Of a DNA stretch of 64,000 nucleotides, positions 25,560 to 34,598 are shown in pieces. Origin of the DNA: a virus. Made by a program: the position numbers and the translations under genes. The notes below the pieces were generated by a model that worked only from the letters and a program-made list of their open reading frames with translations, did no database searches and was not told the DNA's origin. Where the stretch lies: the IMG/VR virus record IMGVR_UViG_3300030098_004404, positions 50,601-114,600 of that record, one strand, 5' to 3'. How positions within the stretch are numbered: position 1 is the stretch's first letter; each line of letters begins with the position of its first letter.

Positions 25560-26582
25560 TTATCCCGGAGCTTCGTAGTATCCAATGTTATGTCCTTCTC
25601 TTGTACAGTTATCTATAGTTTCCTGCTCTCCAAATGCCTTAAGATGTTCCTCTACGTGCTCACACATAGAAATATTAGTTCCCGGCCAGTTGTTCTTGTA
25701 GAAATGGCAGAGCTTAGTGCATTTGAAGCTGGTTCTGTTTCTAGAACAGGGTTGTGGAAAATCGTTTCTCTGTATCTGCTTAAATCTTTTTTCAAGCATA
25801 CCCAGAAACTTCTCCTGATCAGACTTGTCAAAACACATGCTAAAAGGTCCACCGTCTCTTATATAAAATATCGTCATTATCGCCTGAGTATATTCAGGGT
25901 AAAGTTGCGATATAGCATAATTATACAGTAACAATTGCGGATCGTCAAGTAGTTTCTCGTAAGTTTTTTCTTCCCCAGTGGCCCAGTTCAGTCTTCTTCC
26001 GGTTTTCCAGTCAACAACCTCAATCGTATCATCCGCAACCTTAGTAACAAGGTCAATAGTTCCCTTGATCGCAAGTTGCCCTTCTACCTCTTCACCGTTA
26101 GGCATCTTGTACTTAAACTTTGCCCAAGGCTCGTCGATAGCTATGTCGAACTGTGGCTCAGCGTCTACGATGTCCCTTTTTCTTGGATCAAACTGGCCAT
26201 CATTGTAAGTTAAGGCTGTTTCAACCTGTGTTCTACAAAACTTTACATCCGCACCAGTATATTTATGAACACACGTAGATGTATAGTGCTCATAGCTTTT
26301 GTCTAGTATCCTAGAGACAAACGTTTTTGTGAACAGGCTTCTAGGAGTAAAGTTGACTTTGCCAATCGCATCGTCTTTTATATATAGACTTTTTTTGTCT
26401 GGGCTTTCTTGTAGTTTCTTTTTACATGAAGACAGAACTTCCATAACTTTATGTACTATAGTACCAAGCTGTGCCTTCTTGCCAGATGTCGATCTGTGCC
26501 CTAAAACATAAGTTATGAAATATTGCATTTGACAATAGTCATAGTTATTATATGATGAGCTTCTTATGTAGGTTACAATCAT
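25560..26582 (-). CDS. RecB/Cas4-like PD-(D/E)XK nuclease with Cys cluster
   Basis: 340 aa. An early motif QLGTIVHKVME has the conserved His44; IKGTIDLV (D177) and VVDWKTGRRLNW (D191, K193) form the nuclease core, followed by DDPQLLLYNYAIS, the QLxLY motif. Cys17 near the N-terminus plus several C-terminal Cys (CSRNRTSFKCTKLC and SMCEH) suggest a [4Fe-4S] cluster as in Cas4 and AddB-type nucleases. Likely used in phage recombination or end processing. No CRISPR array or other cas gene is seen. Confidence 0.9.
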   Translation of the reverse strand: MIVTYIRSSSYNNYDYCQMQYFITYVLGHRSTSGKKAQLGTIVHKVMEVLSSCKKKLQESPDKKSLYIKDDAIGKVNFTPRSLFTKTFVSRILDKSYEHYTSTCVHKYTGADVKFCRTQVETALTYNDGQFDPRKRDIVDAEPQFDIAIDEPWAKFKYKMPNGEEVEGQLAIKGTIDLVTKVADDTIEVVDWKTGRRLNWATGEEKTYEKLLDDPQLLLYNYAISQLYPEYTQAIMTIFYIRDGGPFSMCFDKSDQEKFLGMLEKRFKQIQRNDFPQPCSRNRTSFKCTKLCHFYKNNWPGTNISMCEHVEEHLKAFGEQETIDNCTREGHNIGYYEAPG

Positions 26583-27466
26583 TCTCCAGTAACCTCTTTG
26601 ATGGTATGAATACCCCCAACAAGCTGTGGCTCTGGTTCAGAAACAGGTTCTCCGCTTTGAACGTGTTTAGCAAGTTTCTCATTTGGCTGTTGCAGTGTTG
26701 TTTCTTTGCCTAGCCATCCCCAGTCGCCTAGAACTCGTATTAACTCTTTGCACGACTCATGTATTGTCATGCCTTCGTTGTCTATTACGGCATCAAAATT
26801 ATCCCACTCGGACAATGCCGACTCGCTTGCGTGGCTGTCTTGGTGTGGAGACCTAGTAAGTCTGATGACTTTTCCGCCTGCTCTTTGTATAGCGTCGGCC
26901 TCGTTCGGGAATCGGCAGTCATCCACAATAGATAATAGAGGATTTTCAAATTTTATATCTGCTATACATCTATCAACCCAGATGTTGTCATATATCTTTC
27001 TACAAACATCTGTGCCAAAGTACTGAAGAAACTCCCTTGCTGTCATTTTCTTGTTTCTTTTCTTTTTATTATTGATCTTTAGAGGCAAGTCTCCCCATTT
27101 AATGTTGGTAAGAGTGTTCTTTTGGCTGTCTGTTCCATAGCACTGCTCATGAGAAAGACCAAATAGACCGGTGGCTATCTCCTTTAGTGGTGCAGCAAAG
27201 GAGTACTTTTTGACATATGGCCACATACTATATATTGCCCACTCTGAAAATTGCAGATCAGTTCTAGATACGTCTAGTACAGCGTTGCCCTTTTCTTCTC
27301 TTCCTTGTTCGTCGATTATGTTTGTTGTTACAACCAAGTCGCCGTCAGCAATCTGGAAATCTTCCACGATTCCGTGGCAAGCCATTTGATAACCATGAAG
27401 AAAATTAGAACAGGTTGTTTTTCCAGACTGCTTAGTTCCAGAAAAAGCCAGAATTCTACCTTGCAT
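26579..27466 (-). CDS. Deoxynucleoside monophosphate kinase
   Basis: 295 aa. ILAFSGTKQSGKTTCSNFLHG (residues 4-24) is a P-loop. LQYFGTDVCRKIYDNIWVDRCI and IVDDCRFPNEADAI are hallmarks of phage dNMP kinases (T4 gp1-like), which phosphorylate dNMPs to dNDPs. It overlaps the primase gene by 11 bases. It fits with the window's ThyX, NrdAB and dCMP deaminase in supplying dNTPs. Confidence 0.88.
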   Translation of the reverse strand: MQGRILAFSGTKQSGKTTCSNFLHGYQMACHGIVEDFQIADGDLVVTTNIIDEQGREEKGNAVLDVSRTDLQFSEWAIYSMWPYVKKYSFAAPLKEIATGLFGLSHEQCYGTDSQKNTLTNIKWGDLPLKINNKKKRNKKMTAREFLQYFGTDVCRKIYDNIWVDRCIADIKFENPLLSIVDDCRFPNEADAIQRAGGKVIRLTRSPHQDSHASESALSEWDNFDAVIDNEGMTIHESCKELIRVLGDWGWLGKETTLQQPNEKLAKHVQSGEPVSEPEPQLVGGIHTIKEVTGE

Positions 27467-28499
27467 TATTTGTTCCTTTCAACTGGGGATATAATTGTTC
27501 TTTTATTTGTTCGATTGTCATGTCGCCAACATCCTTTTCGGATATGCTGGGACGGTAATAATTAAATCTTCTTCCGCACTTTTTAAGTATCTGCGAATAG
27601 GCCTTGTCTCCGGCCTCATCTGAATCCGTGAGTATCACTAAATTTAATGCACCACTAGATTCAAGCAATATCAGTTGGTCTTCATTTATACTAGATCCAA
27701 AAATTCCAACTGCATTTTTAAGACCGGCCTCATGTAGCCTCCAAACATCTCCCTGCCCCTCAACAAGAATGGCAGTGCGTGTTTTCAATATTTCTTCTTT
27801 TGCTATGTTTAAACCATATAGGACTGACTTTCTAAAGCCCTTGCTGTGCAGCCACTTTGGCTTCATGTCGTCATTGGTGGATCTACCCACGCATCCTATA
27901 TAATTATAGCCCTCATCGTAGATTGGGACAACAACTCTTCCCGACATTGGCTGATTTTTTGCCGAGCATAATCCAACATCGAAGGAATCTAGGGTTTCTG
28001 GGCTGTAGCCTCTACCTATATAGTATTGTGCTGGTATTTGAATTTTCGATCTTATTTCTTCTCTACTTATTACGGGATCGTTTCTCTGTATCTTTCTATT
28101 GAATACATCAATAACCTTGAATGTATTTTTTTGAGTGCTTTCTAAATCTAGATCGTCTATATCTTTCTTTAAGAAATTAGCACAGAAAGATGCTGTTTCA
28201 TTCATGGAGACAGACTTGTTTCTTTTCTGAGAAAGACACCCCCTAACAAACCCAAAAAGATTATTTGCATACTCTTCTTCGCAGTGCTGTGTCCAACATG
28301 CCCAGTTTCCCTTTTGCGTCATGCCGTCTGTGAAGATACAGCACCCTTCTGGGTTGTCACCGCCATGAACAGGACAAGCAAACGCTACTCTGTTGGGATA
28401 CTCTACATATTCTATGTCGAAATAGGTCAATAAAGCATCAAGCCTCAGAAACATTTCGTTAGAAAGTGCTGATATCTGATTGTTCGTTAATGTCCTCAT
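27456..28499 (-). CDS. DNA primase, DnaG type
   Basis: About 347 aa. The zinc-binding domain is CPVHGGDNPEGCC...CWTQHC, and the TOPRIM domain includes AILVEGQGDVWRLHEAG and LVILTDSDEAGDKA with the expected Glu and DxD. It synthesises RNA primers with the DnaB helicase encoded just upstream (41-base overlap). The start is uncertain: ATG at 28499 is reported, ATG at 28454 is possible, and a longer frame to 28586 lies inside the helicase gene. No C-terminal helicase-interaction domain is evident. Confidence 0.88.
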   Translation of the reverse strand: MRTLTNNQISALSNEMFLRLDALLTYFDIEYVEYPNRVAFACPVHGGDNPEGCCIFTDGMTQKGNWACWTQHCEEEYANNLFGFVRGCLSQKRNKSVSMNETASFCANFLKKDIDDLDLESTQKNTFKVIDVFNRKIQRNDPVISREEIRSKIQIPAQYYIGRGYSPETLDSFDVGLCSAKNQPMSGRVVVPIYDEGYNYIGCVGRSTNDDMKPKWLHSKGFRKSVLYGLNIAKEEILKTRTAILVEGQGDVWRLHEAGLKNAVGIFGSSINEDQLILLESSGALNLVILTDSDEAGDKAYSQILKKCGRRFNYYRPSISEKDVGDMTIEQIKEQLYPQLKGTNNAR

Positions 28500-29934
28500 C
28501 CGTCTCGAATCCCTCTTCTCTGGTTCTTGAGTTCTCATGTATCTCGTTTCTAGTATCACCCTCTTCAATTCTACCAAATCTCCCATGCATCTTCATAGAC
28601 ACATAGTCTCCGTCGTCTAGACCTTCTCCATGTCTAGCAACGACTGGAACAAGTTTTCTGTTGCCATTGTCTATTCCGTCTGTGGCCACCTCCTCGTCAG
28701 ATTTCAGCTTAAATATAGAGAAGCTAGTACATAACCAGATTAGCCTGTCAGAACCAGAAACAACATCTGTAGATTCTTTTGTTATACCGTCCCTATTTAA
28801 CTGCACAAAGGCTAAGCATGGCACATCATACTTCACCACAAAGTTGTGTAGCTTCGTGATCTGAAAACCTAAAACCTGATACTCCTGCATCGAGGCACTA
28901 ATTCCCTCTGAGCCCATCAGCTTAAGATAGTCATAGACCACTAGGCAGTCCTTTGTTTGTCCGTTTTCATCAAATCCAACATGCTGATAGATCCACTTTC
29001 TCATCTGGCTGAGTATGTTCTCAAAAGACTCGCCAGCAATGCTGATATAGTGATATGGAATATCTTTTAACTTTTCGGCAGCGGCGAATACCTTTTCTTT
29101 TTCTATTTCGTTTTCAGAAAACCTACCTGTAGATATCTTATTAATTTCTACTCCTGACATATTTGCCAAGATTCGATTGTAGTGATCTTCTTTAGACATT
29201 TCTGTATCTAGCATCAATACGGGAATATCTAGTTCGCCCGCCACATGCATTGCTACGGCATCGCCAAACATAGACTTACCAACCTTTGGTCTAGCGGCCA
29301 CTAGGTCAACACACTTTCTCCGTAGTCCACCACCAATGGCCACGTCAAACCTTGAGAACCCACTTGGTATACCCACAAAATCAGACACGTTTTCGCTAAG
29401 ATATTCTACGTAGTCTTCTACGCCCTCTCCTAGTATCTCTGTCTTTTTTCTAGATGATTGGTATATGTCGCCCGTCGCTTCTAGTAGCGGCTCTTCTATT
29501 TTAGCCACGAGATCCATTACGTCTTCATCGCCCGTAATTGAATCTAGGTCGCTTTCACACGCCTTTAGTGTCTTCTTAAGATCTCTGGCTAGTTTAAGCT
29601 TTGCTATTTTGGCGGCATGACTAGCAACATTCTCTTTATGTATTGGAAAGTTAAAAAGAGATCGTATAAAACCAATCTCGTCTTTGTTGTTTATTTGATC
29701 ATGCACACCAAGATCATTCGCAGAAGACAATATAGAGGAAAGCTCTACTTGCGTGTTCTCCGATATAGATCTATATATACAGTCAAATATCAACTGATTC
29801 ATTGGATCAGTAAAAGACTGCGAGCTTATAAAATCAACTTCTAGATACGCATCTAGTCCATATTGACATAGTGCTGCCAAAACGGCTCTTTCTGCGGCTA
29901 GATCTTCTAGTTTTCTGGTTATCTTCTTAGGCAT
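28459..29934 (-). CDS. Replicative DNA helicase, DnaB type
   Basis: 491 aa with N-terminal DnaB domain (AAERAVLAALCQYGLDAYLE) and RecA-like motor. Walker A is ARPKVGKSMFG near residue 210, and LVVYDYLKLM near 315 is Walker B. VLMLDTEMSKEDHYNR is the motif 1a region. ATG at 29934 is preferred over the TTG at 29943. It overlaps the upstream zinc-ribbon gene by 16 bases. No DnaC-type loader is recognised nearby. Confidence 0.92.
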   Translation of the reverse strand: MPKKITRKLEDLAAERAVLAALCQYGLDAYLEVDFISSQSFTDPMNQLIFDCIYRSISENTQVELSSILSSANDLGVHDQINNKDEIGFIRSLFNFPIHKENVASHAAKIAKLKLARDLKKTLKACESDLDSITGDEDVMDLVAKIEEPLLEATGDIYQSSRKKTEILGEGVEDYVEYLSENVSDFVGIPSGFSRFDVAIGGGLRRKCVDLVAARPKVGKSMFGDAVAMHVAGELDIPVLMLDTEMSKEDHYNRILANMSGVEINKISTGRFSENEIEKEKVFAAAEKLKDIPYHYISIAGESFENILSQMRKWIYQHVGFDENGQTKDCLVVYDYLKLMGSEGISASMQEYQVLGFQITKLHNFVVKYDVPCLAFVQLNRDGITKESTDVVSGSDRLIWLCTSFSIFKLKSDEEVATDGIDNGNRKLVPVVARHGEGLDDGDYVSMKMHGRFGRIEEGDTRNEIHENSRTREEGFETDEDINEQSDISTF

Positions 29935-30329
29935 TTGTCGCAAACGTAAAATTCTCTTTGATGCTGAGGATGTGTTGAAAAAGTCTTATTGCATCTAGTG
30001 CAAAGCTGTTCAATCTTTTGAAACGGTCTTCTTTTTCTTTCGGTTAGCTGAACCTCTGGTGTAACATCGTCAGTGTGTTCAGAACCGTCATCCTTAAACT
30101 TGTTAAATCTAGGCATGTCCGTTACCGGCACGCCTGTAATCTGTCCTTGTGTCTTTCTTTTCTTGATCTCTGTCATGCCTTCGGGTAGGCTAGACGCCCT
30201 AGTCGCTGGCTTTTCTTCTGGCGACGGAGGATCAGACTTGACGTTGGAGTTCAGTATTTGTTGAATAAGCTCTTGCTTCTGTTCTTGCGAAAGAGAATCA
30301 AGAAGTTTTTTCACAACTTCGTCACTCAT
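29919..30329 (-). CDS. Zinc-ribbon protein next to helicase
   Basis: 136 aa. The N-terminal ~30 residues are a helix (EEVVKKLLDSLSQEQKQELI-like), the centre is Pro, Lys and Thr rich and probably disordered, and the C-terminus has CTRCNKTF...CDKC, a four-Cys zinc ribbon. A good ribosome-binding site AAGGAGATAGC precedes the ATG. Its place just upstream of DnaB suggests an accessory replication role, such as loading, but this is inference. Confidence 0.65.
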   Translation of the reverse strand: MSDEVVKKLLDSLSQEQKQELIQQILNSNVKSDPPSPEEKPATRASSLPEGMTEIKKRKTQGQITGVPVTDMPRFNKFKDDGSEHTDDVTPEVQLTERKRRPFQKIEQLCTRCNKTFSTHPQHQREFYVCDKCLRR

Positions 30330-30330
30330 G

Positions 30331-30792
30331 CTATCTCCTTTTTGATAAATTGTTTAATATTTGGGCCATACTCTGTATTCTATCTGCCTTGCCACTTAGC
30401 ATCTTTACCCTTGCGTCGGCGTGGTTTTTTACTTTTAGTATTTGCGATGCTAGCGGGTTTTCTTTAATTGCCGAATAGTATTTTTCTTGCCACTTAGTAT
30501 ATTGTGTCCCATAGTTCTGCATCACTGTAGATATTATATACCAAATACTGGAATCTGCCCATTCTAAAATTGCATTTTCTTTTGTTCTTAGCGTCTCTAT
30601 ATACTCAGCGTAAGCGTATAGCTCATAAGCATAAAACGCACAGTCACTGTTTGATAAGGAGCTAAGGTCTTGTCTTCTGAAATTTAACGCTTCTGGAACC
30701 TCTTTTCTAGGCTCACTGCTATGTACATATTTAGAGTTAACCCAAGAGTCTATAGCCTCTACAAACTCAACTAACTTTTCTTCTCCAGTCAT
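30331..30792 (-). CDS. Helical protein in replication block
   Basis: 153 aa, predicted all-helical, with Tyr-rich helices (CAFYAYELYAYAEYIETLR) and a basic C-terminus (ILNNLSKRR). ATG at 30792 has GAGG seven bases upstream and is preferred to ATG at 30804. The position between recombination nuclease and helicase genes would suit a recombination mediator or helicase loader, but I cannot recognise a family. Confidence 0.6.
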   Translation of the reverse strand: MTGEEKLVEFVEAIDSWVNSKYVHSSEPRKEVPEALNFRRQDLSSLSNSDCAFYAYELYAYAEYIETLRTKENAILEWADSSIWYIISTVMQNYGTQYTKWQEKYYSAIKENPLASQILKVKNHADARVKMLSGKADRIQSMAQILNNLSKRR

Positions 30793-31174
30793 CCCAGTCC
30801 TCATCGTAATTGAATTCTACTAATTTTATATCGTTTAACTCGCACCATTCTTTTTTATCTCGATCTCTAGCTTGAGCCTTAAAAAATGACAACTTGTCTT
30901 TGAAGAAAAACTTATTAAATTTAAAGTGCTGCTCGCCATGAACTTCAACCATTAGGTTTCTATTCGGTATAAAAAAATCAGCACGAAGAGTGCCTTTTCT
31001 GATACCGTTGTTAGTTCCTACTAGCGAAACTTCTTCTAGTATTCTATCATACGGAAAGAGAATGTCAAGTAGCTCCTTCGCATTTTTATGTAAATTTGAT
31101 CTTTTAGAAGATGAAGACTCTTTGCTAGAGGGGTTCCATTTGTATTCTTTTCCATCAAGGCCTGTTATTTTCAT
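30767..31174 (-). CDS. Small PD-(D/E)XK endonuclease (Vsr/DUF559-like)
   Basis: 135 aa. LRADFFIPNRNLMVEVHGEQHFKF holds D66 and E77-X-H79 plus Q82-H83, the arrangement of small restriction-fold nucleases such as Vsr and DUF559 proteins. A region of conserved basic residues follows. It is likely a nicking or repair endonuclease acting on phage DNA. It overlaps genes on both sides. Confidence 0.78.
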   Translation of the reverse strand: MKITGLDGKEYKWNPSSKESSSSKRSNLHKNAKELLDILFPYDRILEEVSLVGTNNGIRKGTLRADFFIPNRNLMVEVHGEQHFKFNKFFFKDKLSFFKAQARDRDKKEWCELNDIKLVEFNYDEDWDDWRRKVS

Positions 31175-31437
31175 TTTCTAATGTTCCACTTTTTCTTAGC
31201 CTGTGTCCAGTCTTCAGCGTGACCAGAAGACGCACCACAATCTTCACATTCGTACCAGCACATACTTACGGTTTTTAGCTCTTCCTGCATCGCCTCTCCT
31301 CCGCAGAACGGACAGGGGAGCATCGTGTCTTCTGTGTACTCCACGACCTGTATGTCGTGTTCTCCACACTTTATGCACCATATAGGCTTGTTATCTACAT
31401 CGACAACCCTATTACAGCACTTTATTAAATACTTCAA
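31171..31437 (-). CDS. Lar-like zinc-ribbon protein
   Basis: 88 aa. The segment LPCPFCGGEAMQEE... followed by CWYECEDCGASSGHAED and then W..KKKWN matches the Lar restriction-alleviation family, small zinc-ribbon proteins that relieve type I restriction in the Rac prophage. An extra N-terminal ~35 residues carry a second pair, CIKCGEHD. The anti-restriction role is known for Lar itself; here it is only suggested. Confidence 0.75.
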   Translation of the reverse strand: MKYLIKCCNRVVDVDNKPIWCIKCGEHDIQVVEYTEDTMLPCPFCGGEAMQEELKTVSMCWYECEDCGASSGHAEDWTQAKKKWNIRK

Positions 31438-31438
31438 G

Positions 31439-32521
31439 TTAAAGCATTTCCTTTATTGATAATTCTAAAAACTCTACTAGATTTGGGTTCTCGGATAAAA
31501 ACGCATAAAGATTATCTTGGCCCTGAAATTTAAATGCTTTATTTAGAGCCTCTTCATCCTCTACATTTAGTTCAGGCTTTATTTTTTTCGCCTCTTCTTT
31601 GCACAGGCTCATAAACGAGCAACTGAACCAAGCACCCGACTTGTCTATAAGACCAAGATCGCACGACAACATTAGCACCTCTTGGGTCTTGTCTATCCCG
31701 TGTCCATACCTAATGTAACTTTGAACCTGTCCTCCCGGTGCTCCCATAGAAGAGCAAATAATTTTCCAATTAACAACCTGACCAATTCTGTCGCCTCCAG
31801 TGCTAGTCCAAGGCGATACAGCAGAGACCTTCTCTCCTCCTCCGGCTATCTCCATTCTTGTATCCGCTTGATACTGGATCTTATTACCGCCGTCTGCCAG
31901 CTTCGCTTTACCAAACCCTCCTGTGTTTGCAATGTAGTGCGTTATGGCAATAATTAATCCGTGTTGGCGAGGTAGTAGCTGTCCTATCTTCTTTGTAAAA
32001 ATAGACAGTATCTTAGGAAGGCCAGCTCTTCCGGGACTAAAGTCTCCGTCTAGTTCTTTTTTAGGCATCAAAGATGATATCGAGTCGATAATTAGAACCG
32101 CACCGTAATAGTCAGGGTGGCTCATCATTTTGTATGCAACATCTAAGAAGTCTTCTGCCGGTATAGGTTTATCTTCTGGTGCAACGATGGTCATCTTGCT
32201 AGGATCTAGATCCGATACCTCAAAGTTCATGTCTTTTAGTCGGCCCTCGGCGTCCAAGTAGATAATTGGTCTGCCTTCTTTTTGACAGTTGGATGCTATC
32301 TGCATGGCCGTTGTTGTTTTACCCGACTTAGGGTCGCCTGTTAGTGTAAGCCAGCTACCTTCTCTGATCCCGCCGCCCAGTGCGATGTCTATGGCTGGGC
32401 TAACAGATATTGTTTTGAAGTTCTTCTTTTGCTCAAGAACATCTGTTCCACTACGGATAATCTCCCCGTAGTCTTTGATGATTTTTTTCAGGTATTCAGG
32501 AGTCTTTGTTTTTGTTGCCAT
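31439..32521 (-). CDS. uvsX: RecA/UvsX-type recombinase
   Basis: 360 aa. Walker A is GDPKSGKTT (residues 62-70), Walker B includes AVLIIDSISSL near 140, and HGLIIAITHYIANTGGFGKAKLADGG covers the DNA-binding L2 and adjacent region. It catalyses strand exchange and repair in phage replication. The protein is a little longer than bacterial RecA and lacks the typical C-terminal acidic tail. Overlaps the next gene upstream by 26 bases. Confidence 0.9.
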   Translation of the reverse strand: MATKTKTPEYLKKIIKDYGEIIRSGTDVLEQKKNFKTISVSPAIDIALGGGIREGSWLTLTGDPKSGKTTTAMQIASNCQKEGRPIIYLDAEGRLKDMNFEVSDLDPSKMTIVAPEDKPIPAEDFLDVAYKMMSHPDYYGAVLIIDSISSLMPKKELDGDFSPGRAGLPKILSIFTKKIGQLLPRQHGLIIAITHYIANTGGFGKAKLADGGNKIQYQADTRMEIAGGGEKVSAVSPWTSTGGDRIGQVVNWKIICSSMGAPGGQVQSYIRYGHGIDKTQEVLMLSCDLGLIDKSGAWFSCSFMSLCKEEAKKIKPELNVEDEEALNKAFKFQGQDNLYAFLSENPNLVEFLELSIKEML

Positions 32522-32981
32522 CTGCTTTCCTCAATTTCGACATTAAGCTATTGTTTGATTTCTTTTTTCTTGGTTTGTATTCGCCGTCCGGTATGTCTAT
32601 AACATTTCTTTCTTTGCTGTTTTTTTCATCAACTATTTTCTTTGATTCCTTTATCCCATCTTCTACAAAGTTTAGGGCGAGTACAAACTTCTTAGACTTA
32701 TGCAAAAAACCAAGAGAATATATATTTCTACCTCTTGAGCTGTTTAGATAATGTAGTACGGCCTGCTCGCCATATTTCTTAATAAGCTTTGATGCCACTC
32801 TAACTTGTGTCTGATATTGTTCGTTCTTAGAGTTGTTCCAAAATTTATACTCAAGACTGCCGTTGTTTTCTCTCTCGCTTTTTCGTATACATACCATCTC
32901 TGCAATGTACTGTGCGGCACTACACGGTTTTGAGGTTGAGATACTTTTGTACTTTGGGGTTTTTGAGTTTTTCTGATTCAT
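32496..32981 (-). CDS. Conserved phage hypothetical protein
   Basis: 161 aa, Lys-rich. AAQYIAEMVCIRKSE and LEYKFWNNSKNEQYQTQVRVASKLIKKYG resemble a protein found near recombination genes in many metagenomic phages, where the YKFWN motif recurs. The C-terminus is a basic, probably disordered tail. It overlaps the upstream gene by 62 bases; the conserved-looking N-terminus supports the long start at 32981. Function unknown. Confidence 0.6.
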   Translation of the reverse strand: MNQKNSKTPKYKSISTSKPCSAAQYIAEMVCIRKSERENNGSLEYKFWNNSKNEQYQTQVRVASKLIKKYGEQAVLHYLNSSRGRNIYSLGFLHKSKKFVLALNFVEDGIKESKKIVDEKNSKERNVIDIPDGEYKPRKKKSNNSLMSKLRKADGNKNKDS

Positions 32982-33435
32982 TTTTAAAAATCATATTGTC
33001 CAAATTTACTTGGGACAATCCTCTTCTTGATGACTTCTGTTCAAATTCATTATTTGGCCAAGTGTATTTAGCGACATCTATATAGTCACACGATTCATGC
33101 AGTAACGACACTGTTAAAGTTTGAAAAGATTGAGAGTGTGAGCCGTCCATCATTTGGTTCTTTGCGATGCCCCTCATTATAGAGATGCCATCTAGTCCCG
33201 TGCTATCTTCAAAAAAGACCTTGTGCTGAGCACCAAACATATAAAGCTCTACCTTGGCTGGCACAACGTCGTTTTTGCGACAATGCTCCTTTAATCTCTC
33301 TATGGGGTTTGGATAATTAGGTCTCTCATAATCCCCATAGACTTTGACTCCATCTGTCAAGGTTATCTGCCAGCTTATCATCAGCTCCTGATGACAGAGC
33401 CTTTCCATATGTCCATCAAAATTTGTACAAATCAT
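32920..33435 (-). CDS. Hypothetical protein
   Basis: 171 aa. Predicted mixed alpha/beta with VPAKVELYMFGAQHKVFFED as a strand pair. It starts at an ATG overlapping the preceding stop by 4 bases. I recognise no family or catalytic motif. It belongs to a run of small coupled genes upstream of the recombinase. Confidence 0.6.
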   Translation of the reverse strand: MICTNFDGHMERLCHQELMISWQITLTDGVKVYGDYERPNYPNPIERLKEHCRKNDVVPAKVELYMFGAQHKVFFEDSTGLDGISIMRGIAKNQMMDGSHSQSFQTLTVSLLHESCDYIDVAKYTWPNNEFEQKSSRRGLSQVNLDNMIFKNESEKLKNPKVQKYLNLKTV

Positions 33436-33638
33436 TTTGCTTCCTCTGTGTGTCTATTATATAGCTCATGATCAACGTAATATTCTCTTACGAGCATATC
33501 GACCAATATACTGAATAATTCAGGATCTTCAATACAAGACAATTTTTTTTCAGCCGCTCTTATGGCCGCCTCACGAAGAACCGTGGTTCCTCTGTGGGCA
33601 TCGCCATATTGTCTTTTAGTGTAGTCTCGGCTTCTCAA
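33432..33638 (-). CDS. Small hypothetical protein
   Basis: 68 aa. The N-terminus is basic (RSRDYTKRQYGDAHRG) and the rest is two helices (AAIRAAEKKL and ELFSILVDMLVREYYVDHEL). It overlaps neighbours by 4 bases on each side, so it is coupled in translation. Function unknown. Confidence 0.55.
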   Translation of the reverse strand: MRSRDYTKRQYGDAHRGTTVLREAAIRAAEKKLSCIEDPELFSILVDMLVREYYVDHELYNRHTEEAK

Positions 33639-33970
33639 TCTTTGATCTTATGAATGAACTGTCTATATCTAGCGGGCGTCTGCGGCTCTCTACCTTGCTT
33701 AGATTCATCAGACGCCATTGAGGCTGACTCGGTCATAACCGTAACTCCCCTCTCTTCGTTTCTAGCGAATAGGTCTCCAGCCTTGTGTTCTGCTGGCTCC
33801 TGTGTGGCCTGCTCTTCTTTGTTTTCAGCAGCTAGGCTGTCGGCAAACTTTTTAACAATCGGCTTGGATCTGTCCATTTTTTCTGCTAGGGACGATAGGT
33901 CGCCATCAAATCTAGACAGATTTTTAGTTATATATTCTTTTTCTTTGTTTGAAAGTGGTCCTTTTTTCAT
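33635..33970 (-). CDS. Hypothetical protein with HTH-like N-terminus
   Basis: 111 aa. LSNKEKEYITKNLSRFDGDLSSLAEKMDRSKPIVKKF reads like a short helix-turn-helix (helix, turn, helix with 'RS...IVKKF' recognition helix). The remainder is Ala, Glu and Gln rich and likely disordered. It may bind DNA as a regulator, but this is a fold-level guess. Confidence 0.55.
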   Translation of the reverse strand: MKKGPLSNKEKEYITKNLSRFDGDLSSLAEKMDRSKPIVKKFADSLAAENKEEQATQEPAEHKAGDLFARNEERGVTVMTESASMASDESKQGREPQTPARYRQFIHKIKD

Positions 33971-33973
33971 TTT

Positions 33974-34315
33974 CTACTCCGTGATAGATCTTCTAGCTCT
34001 AGTGAAATACATTCTGTTTTTTGTCTTTAGATACTTTATATAGTTATTGAAAGACGACTCAGGTATCTTTTTGTATTTATAAAAAGACCTGTTCGCTCTC
34101 GTATCAACCCCGTGAGGATCTAATATCTCTCCTCGTCCATAAAGAACAAATCTTTGAATAGACACCGTTTCATAATCAAGATTCGTGGCCACCACCTTGG
34201 CTACCGCGTTTTTCTCTTTGGTCTCGTTGCCTCTTGTGTCGTAAAATTTTATATCTACCTTTGCTGGCTTTGGTATATCCAAGCCGGAAAGATCTTCTTT
34301 ATCACCCCTTGTCAT
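33974..34315 (-). CDS. Hypothetical protein
   Basis: 113 aa. Beta-rich start (KVDIKFYDTRGNETKEKNAVAKVVATN) followed by YETVSIQRFVLYGRGEI and a basic C-terminal helix. No recognised family. It is coupled to the following gene by a 14-base overlap. Possibly a small structural or DNA-binding protein. Confidence 0.55.
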   Translation of the reverse strand: MTRGDKEDLSGLDIPKPAKVDIKFYDTRGNETKEKNAVAKVVATNLDYETVSIQRFVLYGRGEILDPHGVDTRANRSFYKYKKIPESSFNNYIKYLKTKNRMYFTRARRSITE

Positions 34316-34598
34316 TTATTCTCTCCAAAATTTCTTTTAGTTTTCTAATACAATCGGCCTCGTCTACGCCTCTTACGTGGAACTGGCCCTTTCTAGTTAG
34401 TCCATATTTTTTTAACGCTCCGTTACCCATTACCGAATGATCTAAGGTTTCATCTACATTCATTGCCCTCACATCTACTTTCAATGTCACTATAGCCAGA
34501 TGTGGCTTTTGACTTCTAGGTATCTTTGGATAGTGATTACCTAATATCTCGGAACCAGAGGGCAGATCTTTTGGTTCCGGACTGTCTTTTGGTATCAT
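34302..34598 (-). CDS. Hypothetical protein
   Basis: 98 aa. ATG at 34598 shares one base with the upstream stop (TGATG) and has GGAGG seven bases before it, so it is preferred over the start at 34619. The protein is mixed alpha/beta with KPHLAIVTLKVDVRAMNVDET; no family is recognised. Confidence 0.55.
   Translation of the reverse strand: MIPKDSPEPKDLPSGSEILGNHYPKIPRSQKPHLAIVTLKVDVRAMNVDETLDHSVMGNGALKKYGLTRKGQFHVRGVDEADCIRKLKEILERINDKG

Noticed and set aside
25560-26582. Cas4 of a CRISPR system
   Set aside because: The nuclease resembles Cas4 but no other cas genes or repeat-spacer array appear. A stand-alone phage nuclease fits better.
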